Assembly (NCBI RefSeq): GCF_041821045.1
Contig: NZ_JBGUAW010000001.1
Span: 1-64,000, forward strand
Source: Thiohalorhabdus sp. Cl-TMA
Lineage (GTDB): Bacteria; Pseudomonadota; Gammaproteobacteria; Thiohalorhabdales; Thiohalorhabdaceae
DNA: 64,000 nt
Direction: 5' to 3'
The position numbers and the translations under genes were made by a program. The notes beneath the pieces are model-generated. The model was not told the origin of the DNA. It did no database searches and worked only from the letters and a program-made list of their open reading frames with translations. Position 1 is the first letter of the stretch; every line of letters begins with the position of its first letter. This document shows, in pieces, positions 40,752 to 50,152 of the stretch.

Positions 40752-40803
40752 GCTTCCGCCCGCTTCGGAAGGCCGGGTCGCGGCTTTCGAAGCGGGCGGA
40801 AGC
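40752..40803. repeat. Large inverted repeat between parB and atpI
   Basis: GCTTCCGCCCGCTTCG at 40752-40767 pairs perfectly with 40788-40803 (16 bp), with a 20-nt loop. No T-run follows on either strand. It may end parAB transcription, protect the atp mRNA end or lie at the atp promoter. Confidence 0.65.
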
Positions 40804-40866
40804 TCGCGCGGATTGGCCCTCAGCGGCCTGGGACCGGCTGAAGACTAAGGGAGAGTGTCTTCAGAG

Positions 40867-41757
40867 TCAATCTTGGCTCTCTTGCTGAATGCGCTGGATT
40901 ATGGATTCCAGCTCTTCCAGGGAGGAATAGCTGATCTCCAGTTTGCCCCGGTTTTTCCGCTGCGTGATGCGTACCTTGGTGCCCAGCTGCTCGCCCAGGG
41001 CCTGTTCCAGACGCTCGATATCAGGGTCTTTCCTTACCCCGCCGGATGTACGCTCCGATTCTTCCGAGGTAGCCTCCGCCTCCTTGGCCACCTTTCGCAC
41101 GCGGTCTTCGGTGGCCCGGACCGAAAGCCCCTTCTGGACCACCTCGTTGGCCACTTCCCCCAGTCGCTCATGGCCTTCGAGGGACAACAAGGCTCGAGCA
41201 TGCCCCATACGGAGGGTCCCCTCTTCCAGCGCATGGTGCACCGGATCGGGCAGCCGCAGCAGGCGCAGGGTGTTGGAAATGGTGGCGCGGTTGCGGCCGA
41301 CCCGCTCGGCGATGGCCTCGTGCGTGAGGTCGAACTCCTCGACCAGGCGCTCGAAGGCGCGTGCCTCCTCCACAGGAGTAAGCTCCTCGCGCTGGATGTT
41401 CTCGATCAGGGCGATCTCCAGGGCCTGACCGTCGGCCAGTGACCGCACCATGGCCGGGACGTTCTCGAGGCCGGCGAGCTGCGCGGCCCGCCAGCGGCGC
41501 TCCCCGGCGATCAGCTCGTAATCGCCGCTTTCCTCCCGCCGGCGCACCACCAGGGGCTGCACGATGCCCTGGGTGCGGATGGACTCCGCTAGCTCCCGCA
41601 GGGCTTCGTCGTTCATCTGTTTTCGCGGCTGGTAGGTACCGGGTCGGATCATGTCCACCGGCACCCATTTGACTTCCGTTTCCCCCTCTGGGGCGGACTC
41701 CTCGAAATCGTCCCCGAGGAGGGAATCCAGGCCGCGGCCGAGACGTTGCTTGCTCAT
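40867..41757 (-). CDS. parB: Chromosome-partitioning protein ParB
   Basis: CTP-dependent clamp that loads at parS sites and spreads on DNA. The 296-aa protein has the N-terminal ParA-activating motif (MSKQRLGRGLDSLLG), the CTP-binding GERR box in YELIAGERRWRAAQLAG, the HTH region (LTHEAIAERVGRNRATISN) and a C-terminal dimer domain. ATG at 41757 has GGAG 7 bases upstream and overlaps the parA stop by 4 bases, so the genes are coupled. Confidence 0.96.
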   Translation of the reverse strand: MSKQRLGRGLDSLLGDDFEESAPEGETEVKWVPVDMIRPGTYQPRKQMNDEALRELAESIRTQGIVQPLVVRRREESGDYELIAGERRWRAAQLAGLENVPAMVRSLADGQALEIALIENIQREELTPVEEARAFERLVEEFDLTHEAIAERVGRNRATISNTLRLLRLPDPVHHALEEGTLRMGHARALLSLEGHERLGEVANEVVQKGLSVRATEDRVRKVAKEAEATSEESERTSGGVRKDPDIERLEQALGEQLGTKVRITQRKNRGKLEISYSSLEELESIIQRIQQESQD

Positions 41758-42533
41758 GCGGGCACTCCGCAGCCCATCAGCTCCTGGGCGAGATCCAGGT
41801 AAGAGGCCGAGCCCCGGCATAGGGCGTCGTAGTAGATCACGGGCATGCCGAAGCTCGGCGCCTCACCCAGCCGGACGTTCCTGGGAATGGTGGTCTCGTA
41901 CACCTTGCGGCCGAAGTGGCTGCGGACCTCCTCGGAGACCTGGTTGGCTAGGTTGTTGCGGCTGTCGTACATGGTAAGCAGCAGGCCCTCCACCCGCAGC
42001 TCCGGATTGGCCTTGCGGCGGATGCGCTGGATCACTTCCATTAGCTGTGAGAGGCCCTCCAGCGCGTAGTACTCGCATTGGATAGGGATCAGGGCGCTGT
42101 GGGCCGCCACCAGCGCATTCACCGTCAGAAGATTCAGGGATGGCGGGCAGTCGATGAGGATGTAATCGTAGCTCTCCTGCGCCTCTACCAGGGCGCGGCG
42201 CAGTCGGCGATCCCGGTTTTCCTGATCCACGAGCTCGATCTCGGCCCCGGAGAGATTACTGTTGCTCGGGATGAGGTCGGGACCGTTCTTCGCCTCGTCT
42301 ATGGGCCCCAGCGTGGCCGAAGCGGGGGACACCTCCCCGGTCAGGACCTGATAAACCGTGGTCTCCTGGACCTTCTTGTCGTAGCCGAGCCCCATGGTCG
42401 CGTTGCCCTGGGGGTCGATATCCACCACCAGGACCTTCTGCTCGGCAACGGCCAGGGCCGCGGCCAGGTTTACCGAGGTTGTGGTCTTGCCCACCCCGCC
42501 CTTTTGATTCGTCACGGCAATAACCTTGCCCAT
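41754..42533 (-). CDS. parA: Chromosome-partitioning ATPase ParA (Soj)
   Basis: Forms a nucleoid-bound gradient that moves ParB-parS complexes. The 259-aa protein starts MGKVIAVTNQKGGVGKTTT with the deviant Walker A Lys at residues 11 and 16, followed by DIDPQGNAT and IDCPPSLN. ATG at 42533 has AGGAG 5 bases upstream; the frame runs on to 42608 without family similarity. It directly follows mnmG; rsmG is missing in between. Confidence 0.96.
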   Translation of the reverse strand: MGKVIAVTNQKGGVGKTTTSVNLAAALAVAEQKVLVVDIDPQGNATMGLGYDKKVQETTVYQVLTGEVSPASATLGPIDEAKNGPDLIPSNSNLSGAEIELVDQENRDRRLRRALVEAQESYDYILIDCPPSLNLLTVNALVAAHSALIPIQCEYYALEGLSQLMEVIQRIRRKANPELRVEGLLLTMYDSRNNLANQVSEEVRSHFGRKVYETTIPRNVRLGEAPSFGMPVIYYDALCRGSASYLDLAQELMGCGVPA

Positions 42534-42544
42534 TCCCGCTCCTT

Positions 42545-42560
42545 GATTCCACGTGAAACG
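42545..42560. promoter_or_regulatory. parS-like site upstream of parA
   Basis: GATTCCACGTGAAACG, 12 of 16 bases as in TGTTTCACGTGAAACA, with the central CACGTG intact. It lies 12 bases upstream of parA and may also autoregulate the operon. Confidence 0.5.
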
Positions 42561-42617
42561 CGAGTCGCGAACCGGGGTAGGATACCCTTCGGCCGTGAAG
42601 CAGGCCAAGGCTTTTCC

Positions 42618-44489
42618 TCAGCCGGCCTTTCGTTTGGTATGAACCAGTAAGAGGGACAGGGCCGCAGGGGTGACACCCTGGACGTTGGCCGCCTGGGCAA
42701 GGGTCCGGGGCCGGGCTGCCTCCAGGCGCTGGACCACTTCGTTGGACAAGCCCCGGATCTCCGAAAAGGCCAAGCCTTCGGGGATGCTTCGCTCCATCTC
42801 CGATTCCAGGCGCCGATTCTGGGCGAGATCCCGCTCGATATAGCCGGCGTACTTTACCTCTATCTCCGCCCGCTCCCGGATCCGCTTCGGATAATTCAGC
42901 AGATGCTCGCGGTCGGCCAGGGTGGCCACCGGGTCCAGACCAACCTTGGGACGGCGCAGCAGGTCGGACAGCGTGCTCGGTTTGGACAGCGGTCCGCCCA
43001 GCAGCGTCTGCGCCCGAACCTGGGAAACTTGCTGGGGGTCCACCCATACCGATCCCAGCTCCGTTACCAGGGCCTCCAACTGCTCACTTGTTCGCGAGAA
43101 GCCTTCCCAGCGGCCATCACCCACCAGCCCCAACGCCCTTCCCGTGGGGGTGAGTCGGCTATCCGCGTTGTCCTCTCGCAGCAGGAGCCGGTGCTCCGCC
43201 CGGGAGGTCAGCATGCGGTACGGCTCGTCCACGCCCCGCGTCACCAGATCGTCCACCATTACGCCGAGATAGGCCTCATTGCGCGCCGGATACCAATCCT
43301 CGCGACCCTGAGCCCGGAGGGCGGCGTTGGTGGCCGCCAGGAGTCCCTGTGCGGCGGCTTCCTCATACCCCGTTGTGCCGTTGATCTGCCCGGCAAGGTA
43401 TAGGCCCTCCACCTCCCGCAGGGCCAGGGTGGGGTCGAGCTGACGGGGATCGAGGAAGTCGTACTCGATGGCGTAGCCGAACCGCGTAATGCGCGCTGCC
43501 TCCAGTCCGGGGATACTGTTGACCAGAGCCTGCTGGGCCCGCTGCGGGAGGCTGGTGGAAATGCCGTTGGGATAGACCTCCGTGGTGTGCAGCCCTTCGG
43601 GCTCCAGGAAGACCGTATGGGCGTCGCGGTCGGCAAAGCGCACTACCTTGTCCTCGATGGAGGGACAATACCGGGGTCCGGCGCTCTCGATGGCTCCCGA
43701 ATACATGGGCGAATCCGTGAGCGCTTCCCGGACGATCGCGTGCGTCTCCGCCGTGGTCTGTGTGAGGTGGCAGGGCACCTGCCGCAAACGCTGTTCGGGG
43801 GGAAGGTCGGAGAGCCCGGGGGTGGGCTCCTCGCCGGGCTGTGGAGTCACCCGCTCCCAGTCGATGCTGCGCCCGTCCAAGCGCGGCGGCGTTCCGGTCT
43901 TGAGGCGTTCCACGTGGAACCCCTCGGCCCGGAGCCATTCGGAGAGGCCCAGCGAGGGGGCCTCGCCGGCCCGGCCGGCGGCATGCTGCTCCTGCCCCAT
44001 GTGGACCTTGCCCGCCAGGAAGGTACCGGTGGTAAGGACCACGTTCCTGGCCTCCAAACGCCAGTCGCCTGCCAGGATGATGCCCCGCACCCGTCCACCC
44101 TCGATCCAGAGCTGCTCCACGTTGCCCTGCAGGAGCTCCAGACCGGCCTGCGAGAAGACGGCCTCCTGCACGGCCCGCCGGTATTCCGCGCGGTCGGTCT
44201 GCGCCCGTGTGGCGCGGACGGCAGGACCCTTGCGCCGGTTGAGCACGCGCACCTGGATCGCGGCTCGGTCGGCTGCGCGCGCCATGATCCCGTCCAGGGC
44301 GTCCACCTCCCGGACCAGATGGGATTTCCCCAGCCCACCCACGGCCGGGTTACAGGACATCTGCCCGATGGTGTCCAGATTCTGGGTCACCAGGAGGGTA
44401 CGGACCCCCATGCGGGCGGCGGCGGCCGCCGCCTCCGCGCCCGCATGGCCGCCGCCTACCACGAGAACGTCATAGATTGCCATGGTCAT
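42618..44489 (-). CDS. mnmG: tRNA uridine-5-carboxymethylaminomethyl modification enzyme, FAD-dependent
   Basis: Together with MnmE it puts a cmnm5 or nm5 group on U34 of tRNAs that read two-codon boxes. The 623-aa protein has the FAD-binding motif [19 protein letters not shown], the signature [32 protein letters not shown] and a helical C-terminal domain that binds MnmE. ATG at 44489 overlaps the mnmE stop; ATG at 44483 is also possible. It contains a parS-like site at 43906-43921. Confidence 0.97.
   Translation of the reverse strand: MTMAIYDVLVVGGGHAGAEAAAAAARMGVRTLLVTQNLDTIGQMSCNPAVGGLGKSHLVREVDALDGIMARAADRAAIQVRVLNRRKGPAVRATRAQTDRAEYRRAVQEAVFSQAGLELLQGNVEQLWIEGGRVRGIILAGDWRLEARNVVLTTGTFLAGKVHMGQEQHAAGRAGEAPSLGLSEWLRAEGFHVERLKTGTPPRLDGRSIDWERVTPQPGEEPTPGLSDLPPEQRLRQVPCHLTQTTAETHAIVREALTDSPMYSGAIESAGPRYCPSIEDKVVRFADRDAHTVFLEPEGLHTTEVYPNGISTSLPQRAQQALVNSIPGLEAARITRFGYAIEYDFLDPRQLDPTLALREVEGLYLAGQINGTTGYEEAAAQGLLAATNAALRAQGREDWYPARNEAYLGVMVDDLVTRGVDEPYRMLTSRAEHRLLLREDNADSRLTPTGRALGLVGDGRWEGFSRTSEQLEALVTELGSVWVDPQQVSQVRAQTLLGGPLSKPSTLSDLLRRPKVGLDPVATLADREHLLNYPKRIRERAEIEVKYAGYIERDLAQNRRLESEMERSIPEGLAFSEIRGLSNEVVQRLEAARPRTLAQAANVQGVTPAALSLLLVHTKRKAG
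43906..43921. promoter_or_regulatory. parS site inside mnmG
   Basis: CGTTCCACGTGGAACC: a perfect 14-bp palindrome (GTTCCACGTGGAAC) identical to the core of proteobacterial parS (TGTTCCACGTGGAACA). Confidence 0.8.
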
Positions 44490-45829
44490 TTACCGATGCA
44501 GAAGGTAGCGAATATCCGGCCGAGAAGGTCATCCGAGTGCAAGCGGCCGGTTATTTCCCCGAGGCCCTCATGGGCCCGACGCAGGTCCTGGGCCACGAGA
44601 TCCCCGCTTCCATAGCCTTCCAGGGTGCCGTACGCGGCCTCCAGATCGGCGCCCACCCGGTCCAGGATTTCCAGATGACGCTTTCGGGCCCCCAGGGCAT
44701 CTCCCCCGCCCTCAACGTTCAAACGCCCCCGGAGGGTATCTTCAAGGGCGCCGATACCAGGGTCCCCGGAGGCGGAAATGGCATTGGCCGATTCCGGAGG
44801 GGTGGCCAGGTCGGCCTTGGTCCAGACGATGAGGCGCCGGTCCGCGGGAAGCCGCTCCCATTCCGCGGCATCTTCCGCAGTCCATCCCGCCTGGGCGTCC
44901 ACCAGGAATACTACCAGGTCGGCACGTTCTACAAGATCCCGCGCCCGCCGAACGCCCTCACGCTCAACAAGGTCCTCGGTCTCCCGGAGTCCCGCCGTGT
45001 CGGCTAGCTCCACGGGGAAGCCGGCGATGGTCACCGTTTCCCGAAGGATGTCCCGGGTGGTCCCGGCCCGCTCTGTGACGATGGCGGATTCCCGGCCCGC
45101 AAGACGGTTGAGAAGACTGGATTTGCCCGCGTTGGGCCGGCCCGCGAGGACCACCAGAAAGCCCTCGAAAAGCCGCACGCCGGAGGCCGCCCGCCGACGC
45201 AAGCGCGCAAACCGGTCCACAAGTCCCTCGAGCCGTTCCCTTATCCGGCCCTCCTCCAGGAAATCCACATCCTCGTCGGGGAAATCCAGGGACCCCTCCA
45301 CGAAGATACGGAGGTTCACCAGCTCCTGCGCAAGCTCCTCCACCAGGCGCCCGAACTCGCCTTCCAGCGAGCGCATGGCTGCCCGGGCCGCGGCGGTGGA
45401 ATCCGCCTCGATCAGCTCGGCGACGGCTTCGGCCTGGGTCAGATCCATGCGGTCGTTTAGGAAGGCCCGCCGGGTGAACTCTCCGGGCCCGGCCATCTCC
45501 GCACCCTCCTCCAGGACCGCATTCAGCAAGGATTGCAGGACGGCGGGCCCGCCGTGCCCATGCAGCTCCACGACATCCTCGCCAGTGAAGGATGCAGGGC
45601 CGGGGAAATAAATGGAGAGCCCCTGATCGAGGGCCCGCCCCTGCCCATCCCGGAAGGTGGTGAAGTGGCAGTGGCGGGGCTCCAGGGAAGACCTACCGCA
45701 TACGGCCCGGCCTACGGCCAGGGCGCGGGGCCCGGATATACGGACCACGCCCACCCCTCCGCGACCGGGAGGGGTGGCGATGGCCGCGATAGTCCGTACG
45801 CTCAGTCGATCTTCCGCATCACCCACCAT
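44486..45829 (-). CDS. mnmE: tRNA modification GTPase MnmE
   Basis: A 447-aa GTPase that acts with MnmG. Visible parts: the folate-binding N-terminus ([21 protein letters not shown]), the G domain with [14 protein letters not shown] and DTAGLRE, and the C-terminal CIGK whose Cys is needed for activity. The ATG at 45829 (GTG three bases later) lies inside the 3' end of yidC, overlapping by 28 bases; no better start is seen. Confidence 0.96.
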   Translation of the reverse strand: MVGDAEDRLSVRTIAAIATPPGRGGVGVVRISGPRALAVGRAVCGRSSLEPRHCHFTTFRDGQGRALDQGLSIYFPGPASFTGEDVVELHGHGGPAVLQSLLNAVLEEGAEMAGPGEFTRRAFLNDRMDLTQAEAVAELIEADSTAAARAAMRSLEGEFGRLVEELAQELVNLRIFVEGSLDFPDEDVDFLEEGRIRERLEGLVDRFARLRRRAASGVRLFEGFLVVLAGRPNAGKSSLLNRLAGRESAIVTERAGTTRDILRETVTIAGFPVELADTAGLRETEDLVEREGVRRARDLVERADLVVFLVDAQAGWTAEDAAEWERLPADRRLIVWTKADLATPPESANAISASGDPGIGALEDTLRGRLNVEGGGDALGARKRHLEILDRVGADLEAAYGTLEGYGSGDLVAQDLRRAHEGLGEITGRLHSDDLLGRIFATFCIGK

Positions 45830-47499
45830 TGCTGCGCAATCGAGAGGAGGTTATTGGAGAGCCAGTAGAGCACCAGCCCGGCCGGGAACTGCATGAAGAA
45901 CACCGTGAATACCACGGGCAGGGCCAGCATGACCTTCTTCTGGATGGGATCCAGAGGGGCCGGATTGAGGAGCTGCTGCACCACCATGGAGGCGCCCATG
46001 AGAATGGGCAGCACATAGAAGGGATCCTGGCTGGTGAGATCCGTTATCCACAGGATAAACGGTTCGTGACGAATCTCCACGCTTTCCAGAAGGACCCAAT
46101 AGAGACTGATGAACACCGGGATCTGCACGAGGATGGGGAGACATCCGCCGAGCGGATTCACCTTCTCCTCCCGGTACAGCCGCATCATCTCCTCGTTCAG
46201 CTTCTGCCGGTCATCCCCGTACTGCTCACGCAGCCGCTGTAGCTCTGGCTGCACCTTGCGCATCTTGGCCATGGCCCGGTAGCTCATGGTGAAAAGCGGG
46301 TAGAAGACCAGCTTGATGGCGATGACCACCAGGATAATGGCGAATCCGTAATTCCCCACGAGGGAATGGAAGAACTGGAGCACCTCGAACAGGGGGATGG
46401 CCAGGAAGGACAGGATTCCGTAGTCCACCGCGCGGCGGAGCTGGCGGTTTTCACCAACCTCCGCGACCACCGACTGCTCCTTGGGCCCGATGAACAGGGC
46501 CTGCTCCATGCTGGCCTGCCCACCCGGCGCCACCCGGGGAAAAGGCGCGGTAAAGCCGGCATACAGATCCTGACCGGAAGCCCGGACCGTGAAGCTGTTG
46601 CCCTCCATGACCTTGGGAACCCAGACGGACATGAAGTAGCGCGACATGATGCCAGCCCAACCGCTGGGATCCGAGCTTTGGAAGGTATTGTTGGACTTCT
46701 CCCGCAGATCCTCCGCGGAAAAGGTCTTCATGGCGTTATTGGTGAACACCACCGGGCCGTGGTAGAGGAACTGCCCGAGCATCCAATTCCCCTTGGCCTT
46801 GCTGCCGCGCTGGCGGATCTGGCCGTATAGATAGCCCTGCCAGGGATCATCGCCGCGATTGACCACCGTGTATTCCGTGCGCACCGCGTAGGAGCCGCGA
46901 CGGAAGTGGTAGGTCTTGCGGAATTCCAGGTCACCATGGGTCCGGGTGTAGGTAACCTTCAGCGCGTCCTCGCCCTCCTGAAGGATCCGCTTGCCCTCAG
47001 AGGGACCCTGGAACTCCGCCTGGTGGCTGGGTGCGTAACCCGAAGAGGAACCGGGTATCCACCCGGACTGCCCCACCACCAGCCAGGACCCGCTGTTTTC
47101 CAGAACCTGGACCGGCGGCGACTTGGGATTGTCCTCTTCCCGGTATTTGAGGAGGGAGCCGCTCACCGGATCGCCACTCCCCGGCGAGAAGGACACCCGA
47201 AGCACGTCGGTTTCTACCGTCAGGCCGGACGCCGGGAAACCGGCAGCCTGTTGCCGCGGCTCGGCAGGCTGGGACTGACGATCGCCGCGGACCTTCGGAA
47301 CGGACTCTCCCGATTCGGCGGTCGTCCCGCCCTTTCGCTCCTGCCGGCCTTCCCTGCCCTCTGCGGAATCCTTGGATCGCCCGTTTTCCGCCGTCTGCTG
47401 CTGGTAGTAGGTCGGATACTGGTATTCCAGCCAGGACTGATAGAGCCACAGGATCAGAAGGGTCAAACCGATGGCGAGGAGGAAGCGCTTTGTATCCAT
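45802..47499 (-). CDS. yidC: Membrane protein insertase YidC
   Basis: Inserts and folds inner-membrane proteins, including the Fo c subunit. The 565-aa protein has an N-terminal helix (RFLLAIGLTLLILWLYQSWL), a low-complexity linker and a large periplasmic domain (about 70-340). The Oxa1-type C-terminal core follows, with YGFAIILVVIAIKLVFYPL, PILVQIPVFISLYWVLLESV and a short basic tail. The linker at about 36-80 is long and rich in Lys, Arg, Glu and Ser. The gene has normal order after yidD. Confidence 0.95.
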   Translation of the reverse strand: MDTKRFLLAIGLTLLILWLYQSWLEYQYPTYYQQQTAENGRSKDSAEGREGRQERKGGTTAESGESVPKVRGDRQSQPAEPRQQAAGFPASGLTVETDVLRVSFSPGSGDPVSGSLLKYREEDNPKSPPVQVLENSGSWLVVGQSGWIPGSSSGYAPSHQAEFQGPSEGKRILQEGEDALKVTYTRTHGDLEFRKTYHFRRGSYAVRTEYTVVNRGDDPWQGYLYGQIRQRGSKAKGNWMLGQFLYHGPVVFTNNAMKTFSAEDLREKSNNTFQSSDPSGWAGIMSRYFMSVWVPKVMEGNSFTVRASGQDLYAGFTAPFPRVAPGGQASMEQALFIGPKEQSVVAEVGENRQLRRAVDYGILSFLAIPLFEVLQFFHSLVGNYGFAIILVVIAIKLVFYPLFTMSYRAMAKMRKVQPELQRLREQYGDDRQKLNEEMMRLYREEKVNPLGGCLPILVQIPVFISLYWVLLESVEIRHEPFILWITDLTSQDPFYVLPILMGASMVVQQLLNPAPLDPIQKKVMLALPVVFTVFFMQFPAGLVLYWLSNNLLSIAQQWWVMRKID

Positions 47500-47544
47500 G
47501 GATCTTTCGCAGTTGTGGGCGTTGGAGCGCGGAAAGACGGGATG

Positions 47545-47757
47545 TCAGGGAACGGGGTCGTTGCCCCCGGCATGAAAGGGATGGCAGCGCAAGAGGCGGC
47601 GCAGGGCCAGCCACGATCCCTTCCAGGGACCGTGCTGATCAATGGCGGTGATGGCGTAAGTGCTGCACGTGGGGCTGAAACGGCAATGGGCGCCCAACCA
47701 GGGGCTGATCATCCAGCGGTAAATGCGGATCATCGAGATGAGGAGCCTTCTAGGCAT
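47545..47757 (-). CDS. yidD: Membrane protein insertion efficiency factor YidD
   Basis: A 70-aa protein of the YidD family with the conserved block [20 protein letters not shown], then [20 protein letters not shown] and [12 protein letters not shown] at 47757, inside the end of rnpA (8-base overlap), has AGAGGG before it; a TTG two codons earlier is the alternative. Confidence 0.93.
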   Translation of the reverse strand: MPRRLLISMIRIYRWMISPWLGAHCRFSPTCSTYAITAIDQHGPWKGSWLALRRLLRCHPFHAGGNDPVP

Positions 47758-48124
47758 TGGCAACCCTCTGCCAACAACGGGAAAGATCCTGTACCAGCTG
47801 ATCCCGGGAGGCCTGCGCAGCCGTGCCCCGGGCCACCACCACCAGGTCCCGTCCCGAAAGCGGGCCCTGTTTATGTCGAAAGCTTTCCCGAACCAGGCGT
47901 TTCAGGCGGTTACGCTGCACTGCGTTCCCCACGCGCTTTCCCACCGCCAATCCCAGTCTCGGCGGACCCGTTTCCCGTTGCCGCTGAAAGACCACGAAGT
48001 AACGCCCGACCGTCTTTCGGCCCGCGTTGAATACTTCGCGGAACTGCGAAGCGGTCTTGAGCCGGGCGGTCTGAGGGAATGCGCTTCGGACGGAACCGTT
48101 CAAGCGGGAAGCGGGAAGATGCAC
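47750..48124 (-). CDS. rnpA: Ribonuclease P protein component
   Basis: Binds RNase P RNA and helps to cut tRNA 5' leaders. The 124-aa product has the family core: [25 protein letters not shown] and the signature [25 protein letters not shown] at 48124 is chosen since GGAGG lies 5 bases upstream; the frame is open to 48235 but that part would overlap rpmH antisense-free space and adds no family similarity. It follows rpmH by 31 bases. Confidence 0.93.
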   Translation of the reverse strand: MHLPASRLNGSVRSAFPQTARLKTASQFREVFNAGRKTVGRYFVVFQRQRETGPPRLGLAVGKRVGNAVQRNRLKRLVRESFRHKQGPLSGRDLVVVARGTAAQASRDQLVQDLSRCWQRVANA

Positions 48125-48155
48125 CGAGGCCTCCGGGGGGAGGCTCCAGGGCCCT

Positions 48156-48290
48156 TCACGGCGCGAGGCGCTTGCGGCCCTTGGCGCGTCGGCGCTTGAG
48201 CACGCGCTGACCGCCCTTGGTCGCCATGCGGGCACGGAAACCGTGACGGCGCTTACGTCGAATCCGGCTGGGCTGAAAGGTTTGTTTCAT
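48156..48290 (-). CDS. rpmH: 50S ribosomal protein L34
   Basis: A 44-aa, very basic protein: it begins [19 protein letters not shown], contains the family motif [18 protein letters not shown] and ends RLAP. The size and position beside rnpA and oriC are typical. It is the first gene of the rightmost - strand transcript, starting 114 bases from the AT-rich part of oriC. Confidence 0.97.
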   Translation of the reverse strand: MKQTFQPSRIRRKRRHGFRARMATKGGQRVLKRRRAKGRKRLAP

Positions 48291-48403
48291 GGCGCTGCTC
48301 CGGCAGTCGGGTTTGGACGGATTCCTGCCATTGCGGCAGGCGAATAGGCTTGAAAAAAGCAGTCAACATACTGCCTTTCCCTCCCGAATGTCAATTCACG
48401 CCT

Positions 48404-48661
48404 CCGCTGGTGGTTTCTGTAATAAACAATAATCGTAGTTATTTTTTGAATTTGTTATTACTTATTGGAGGTACGGGCCCGGCTGTGGAGAATATTGAAA
48501 AACTCATATCCTGGAGGGACTTCCACGTGTTTGGGCCTGTGGGTATCCTGCGGGAGCAGTCGGTGGAATAGTCCTGCACGAATCGGGGAGCGAATTCCCG
48601 GGTCGGGATGGCCTGGGGACAAGGGGCCATTTTTTCCACAAGGTGTACCCGCTTTTCCCCA
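48404..48661. other. oriC: Replication origin oriC (rpmH-dnaA region)
   Basis: The 473-base gap between rpmH and dnaA contains no gene. From 48414 to 48468 it is strongly AT-rich, unlike the rest of the window (DNA unwinding element). To the right lie DnaA-box-like 9-mers: TTCTCCACA (48484-48492, - strand), TTTTCCACA (48632-48640), TTTTCCCCA (48653-48661) and weaker ones at 48538-48546 and 48614-48622. Gene polarity switches here, dnaA and rpmH pointing apart, and parS sites lie on both sides. Minichromosome activity cannot be judged. Confidence 0.75.
48632..48640 (+). promoter_or_regulatory. DnaA box (best match)
   Basis: TTTTCCACA, matching the consensus TTWTNCACA, 123 bases upstream of dnaA. 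It can serve origin firing and autoregulation of dnaA. Confidence 0.7.
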
Positions 48662-48763
48662 GGAAATGCAGTACGGAGGGATTCGACCCGTACCTGCCCT
48701 TTTGGGTTAGAATCCACCGTTTCGATCCGAGCCGAAACGGGAACGCGGATGTGGGGGCCCTAG

Positions 48764-50116
48764 TTGGCGGAATCGCCGGTCTGGAAACTGTGTCTGGAGC
48801 GTCTGAGCGAGGAGCTTTCCTCGCAGCAGTTCAACACGTGGATTCGCCCGATTCAGGCCGAGGAGGGGGAGGACCGGCTGTTTCTGCGCGTCAGTAACCG
48901 GTTTTTTTACGATTGGATCCGTGAGCGATTCCTGGGTCGGGTCGCTGAGCTCGTGGACCATTTCAGCGAGAGCCGGCTGGCGGTGGAGCTGGAGGTGGCC
49001 GAGGGAGTGGAGGCTGAAGCGGAGCCCGCCGTTGGGGAGACGGCGGCCCCCCGGGTGCGGGAAAAGTCGGCTCCATCCCGGGGAACGGGGCGGGCCCGGG
49101 ACATGCTAGATCCGCAGTTCACCTTCGAGACCTTCGTGGAGGGCAAGTCGAACCAGCTGGCCCTCGCCGCCTCCCGGCAGGTGGCCGAGAATCCCGGCGG
49201 GGCCTACAATCCCCTGTATATCTATGGAGGGACCGGGCTCGGTAAAACGCACCTCATGCAGGCCATAGGCAACTTGGTGCGGCAGCACGAGCCGGATGCC
49301 AAGGTTCGCTACATCACGGCCCACCGGTTCGTGAACGAAATGGTGCGCTCCATCCAGCACAACGCCATCGAGGACTTTAACCAGCGTTACCGCAGCCTGG
49401 ACGTGCTCCTCATCGACGATATCCAGTTCTTCGCCGGCAAGGACCGCACCCAGGAGGAGCTTTTCCACACCTTCAACACCCTCATGGATCTGAACAGCCA
49501 GATCGGCATCTCCTGCGACCGCTATCCCAAGGAGGTGGAGGGGCTGGAGGAGCGGCTGCGGTCGCGATTCGGCTGGGGCCTGACGGTGGCCATCGAACCC
49601 CCCGAGCTGGAGACCCGGATGGCCATCCTCATGCGTAAGGCGGGCTCGAGCGGTGTGGAGCTGCCGGAGGAGGTGGCCTTTTTTATCTCGGAGCGGATCC
49701 AATCCAATGTCCGGGACCTGGAAGGGGCGTTCAATCGAGTGGTAGCGCACGCCCGGTTTTTGGGGCGCTCCATCGACATGGACCTTACCAAGGAGGCCCT
49801 GGCGGATCTCCTGGAGATGCAAACCCGGCTGATCACCATCGAGAACATCCAGAAAGTGGTGGCCAATTACTACAATATCCGGGTGGCGGACATGCGCTCC
49901 AAGAAGCGCTCCCGGGCCATAGCCGCGCCCCGGCAAGTGGCCATGGCCCTGGCCAAGCAGCTGACCGATCACAGCCTGCCCGAGATCGGGGATGCCTTCG
50001 GCGGGCGAGACCACACCACCGTCCTGTACGGGTGCCGAAAGATCGAGGAGCGCCAGCGGGAGGACCCCCGGTTGCGGGAGGACCTCAACAATCTGAAACG
50101 GGTTCTGACGGGCTGA
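48764..50116 (+). CDS. dnaA: Chromosomal replication initiator DnaA
   Basis: Binds DnaA boxes and melts oriC. The 450-aa protein has the N-terminal domain I (to about 80), a linker of about 35 residues rich in Glu and Ala, the AAA+ domain with Walker A GGTGLGKTH (155-163) and Walker B VLLIDDIQFF, and the domain IV signature GGRDHTTVLYGCRKI. The start is TTG at 48764 with GGGGG 8 bases upstream; no ATG or GTG fits better. Such weak starts are known in dnaA genes. dnaN follows after 36 bases. Confidence 0.97.
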   Translation: MAESPVWKLCLERLSEELSSQQFNTWIRPIQAEEGEDRLFLRVSNRFFYDWIRERFLGRVAELVDHFSESRLAVELEVAEGVEAEAEPAVGETAAPRVREKSAPSRGTGRARDMLDPQFTFETFVEGKSNQLALAASRQVAENPGGAYNPLYIYGGTGLGKTHLMQAIGNLVRQHEPDAKVRYITAHRFVNEMVRSIQHNAIEDFNQRYRSLDVLLIDDIQFFAGKDRTQEELFHTFNTLMDLNSQIGISCDRYPKEVEGLEERLRSRFGWGLTVAIEPPELETRMAILMRKAGSSGVELPEEVAFFISERIQSNVRDLEGAFNRVVAHARFLGRSIDMDLTKEALADLLEMQTRLITIENIQKVVANYYNIRVADMRSKKRSRAIAAPRQVAMALAKQLTDHSLPEIGDAFGGRDHTTVLYGCRKIEERQREDPRLREDLNNLKRVLTG

Positions 50117-50152
50117 ATGCCCGGGACCCTGGCCATGCGTTAGGGGGAGAGA

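Noticed and set aside
48338-48366. rpmH promoter with TTGACT (48361-48366, - strand) as -35
   Set aside because: A good -10 box at a distance of 16-18 bases is missing; the nearest (TATTCG) is only 14 bases away.
48519-48534. parS-like sequence in oriC (CTTCCACGTGTTTG region)
   Set aside because: Only the left half matches; the right half lacks the GAAAC/GGAAC arm.
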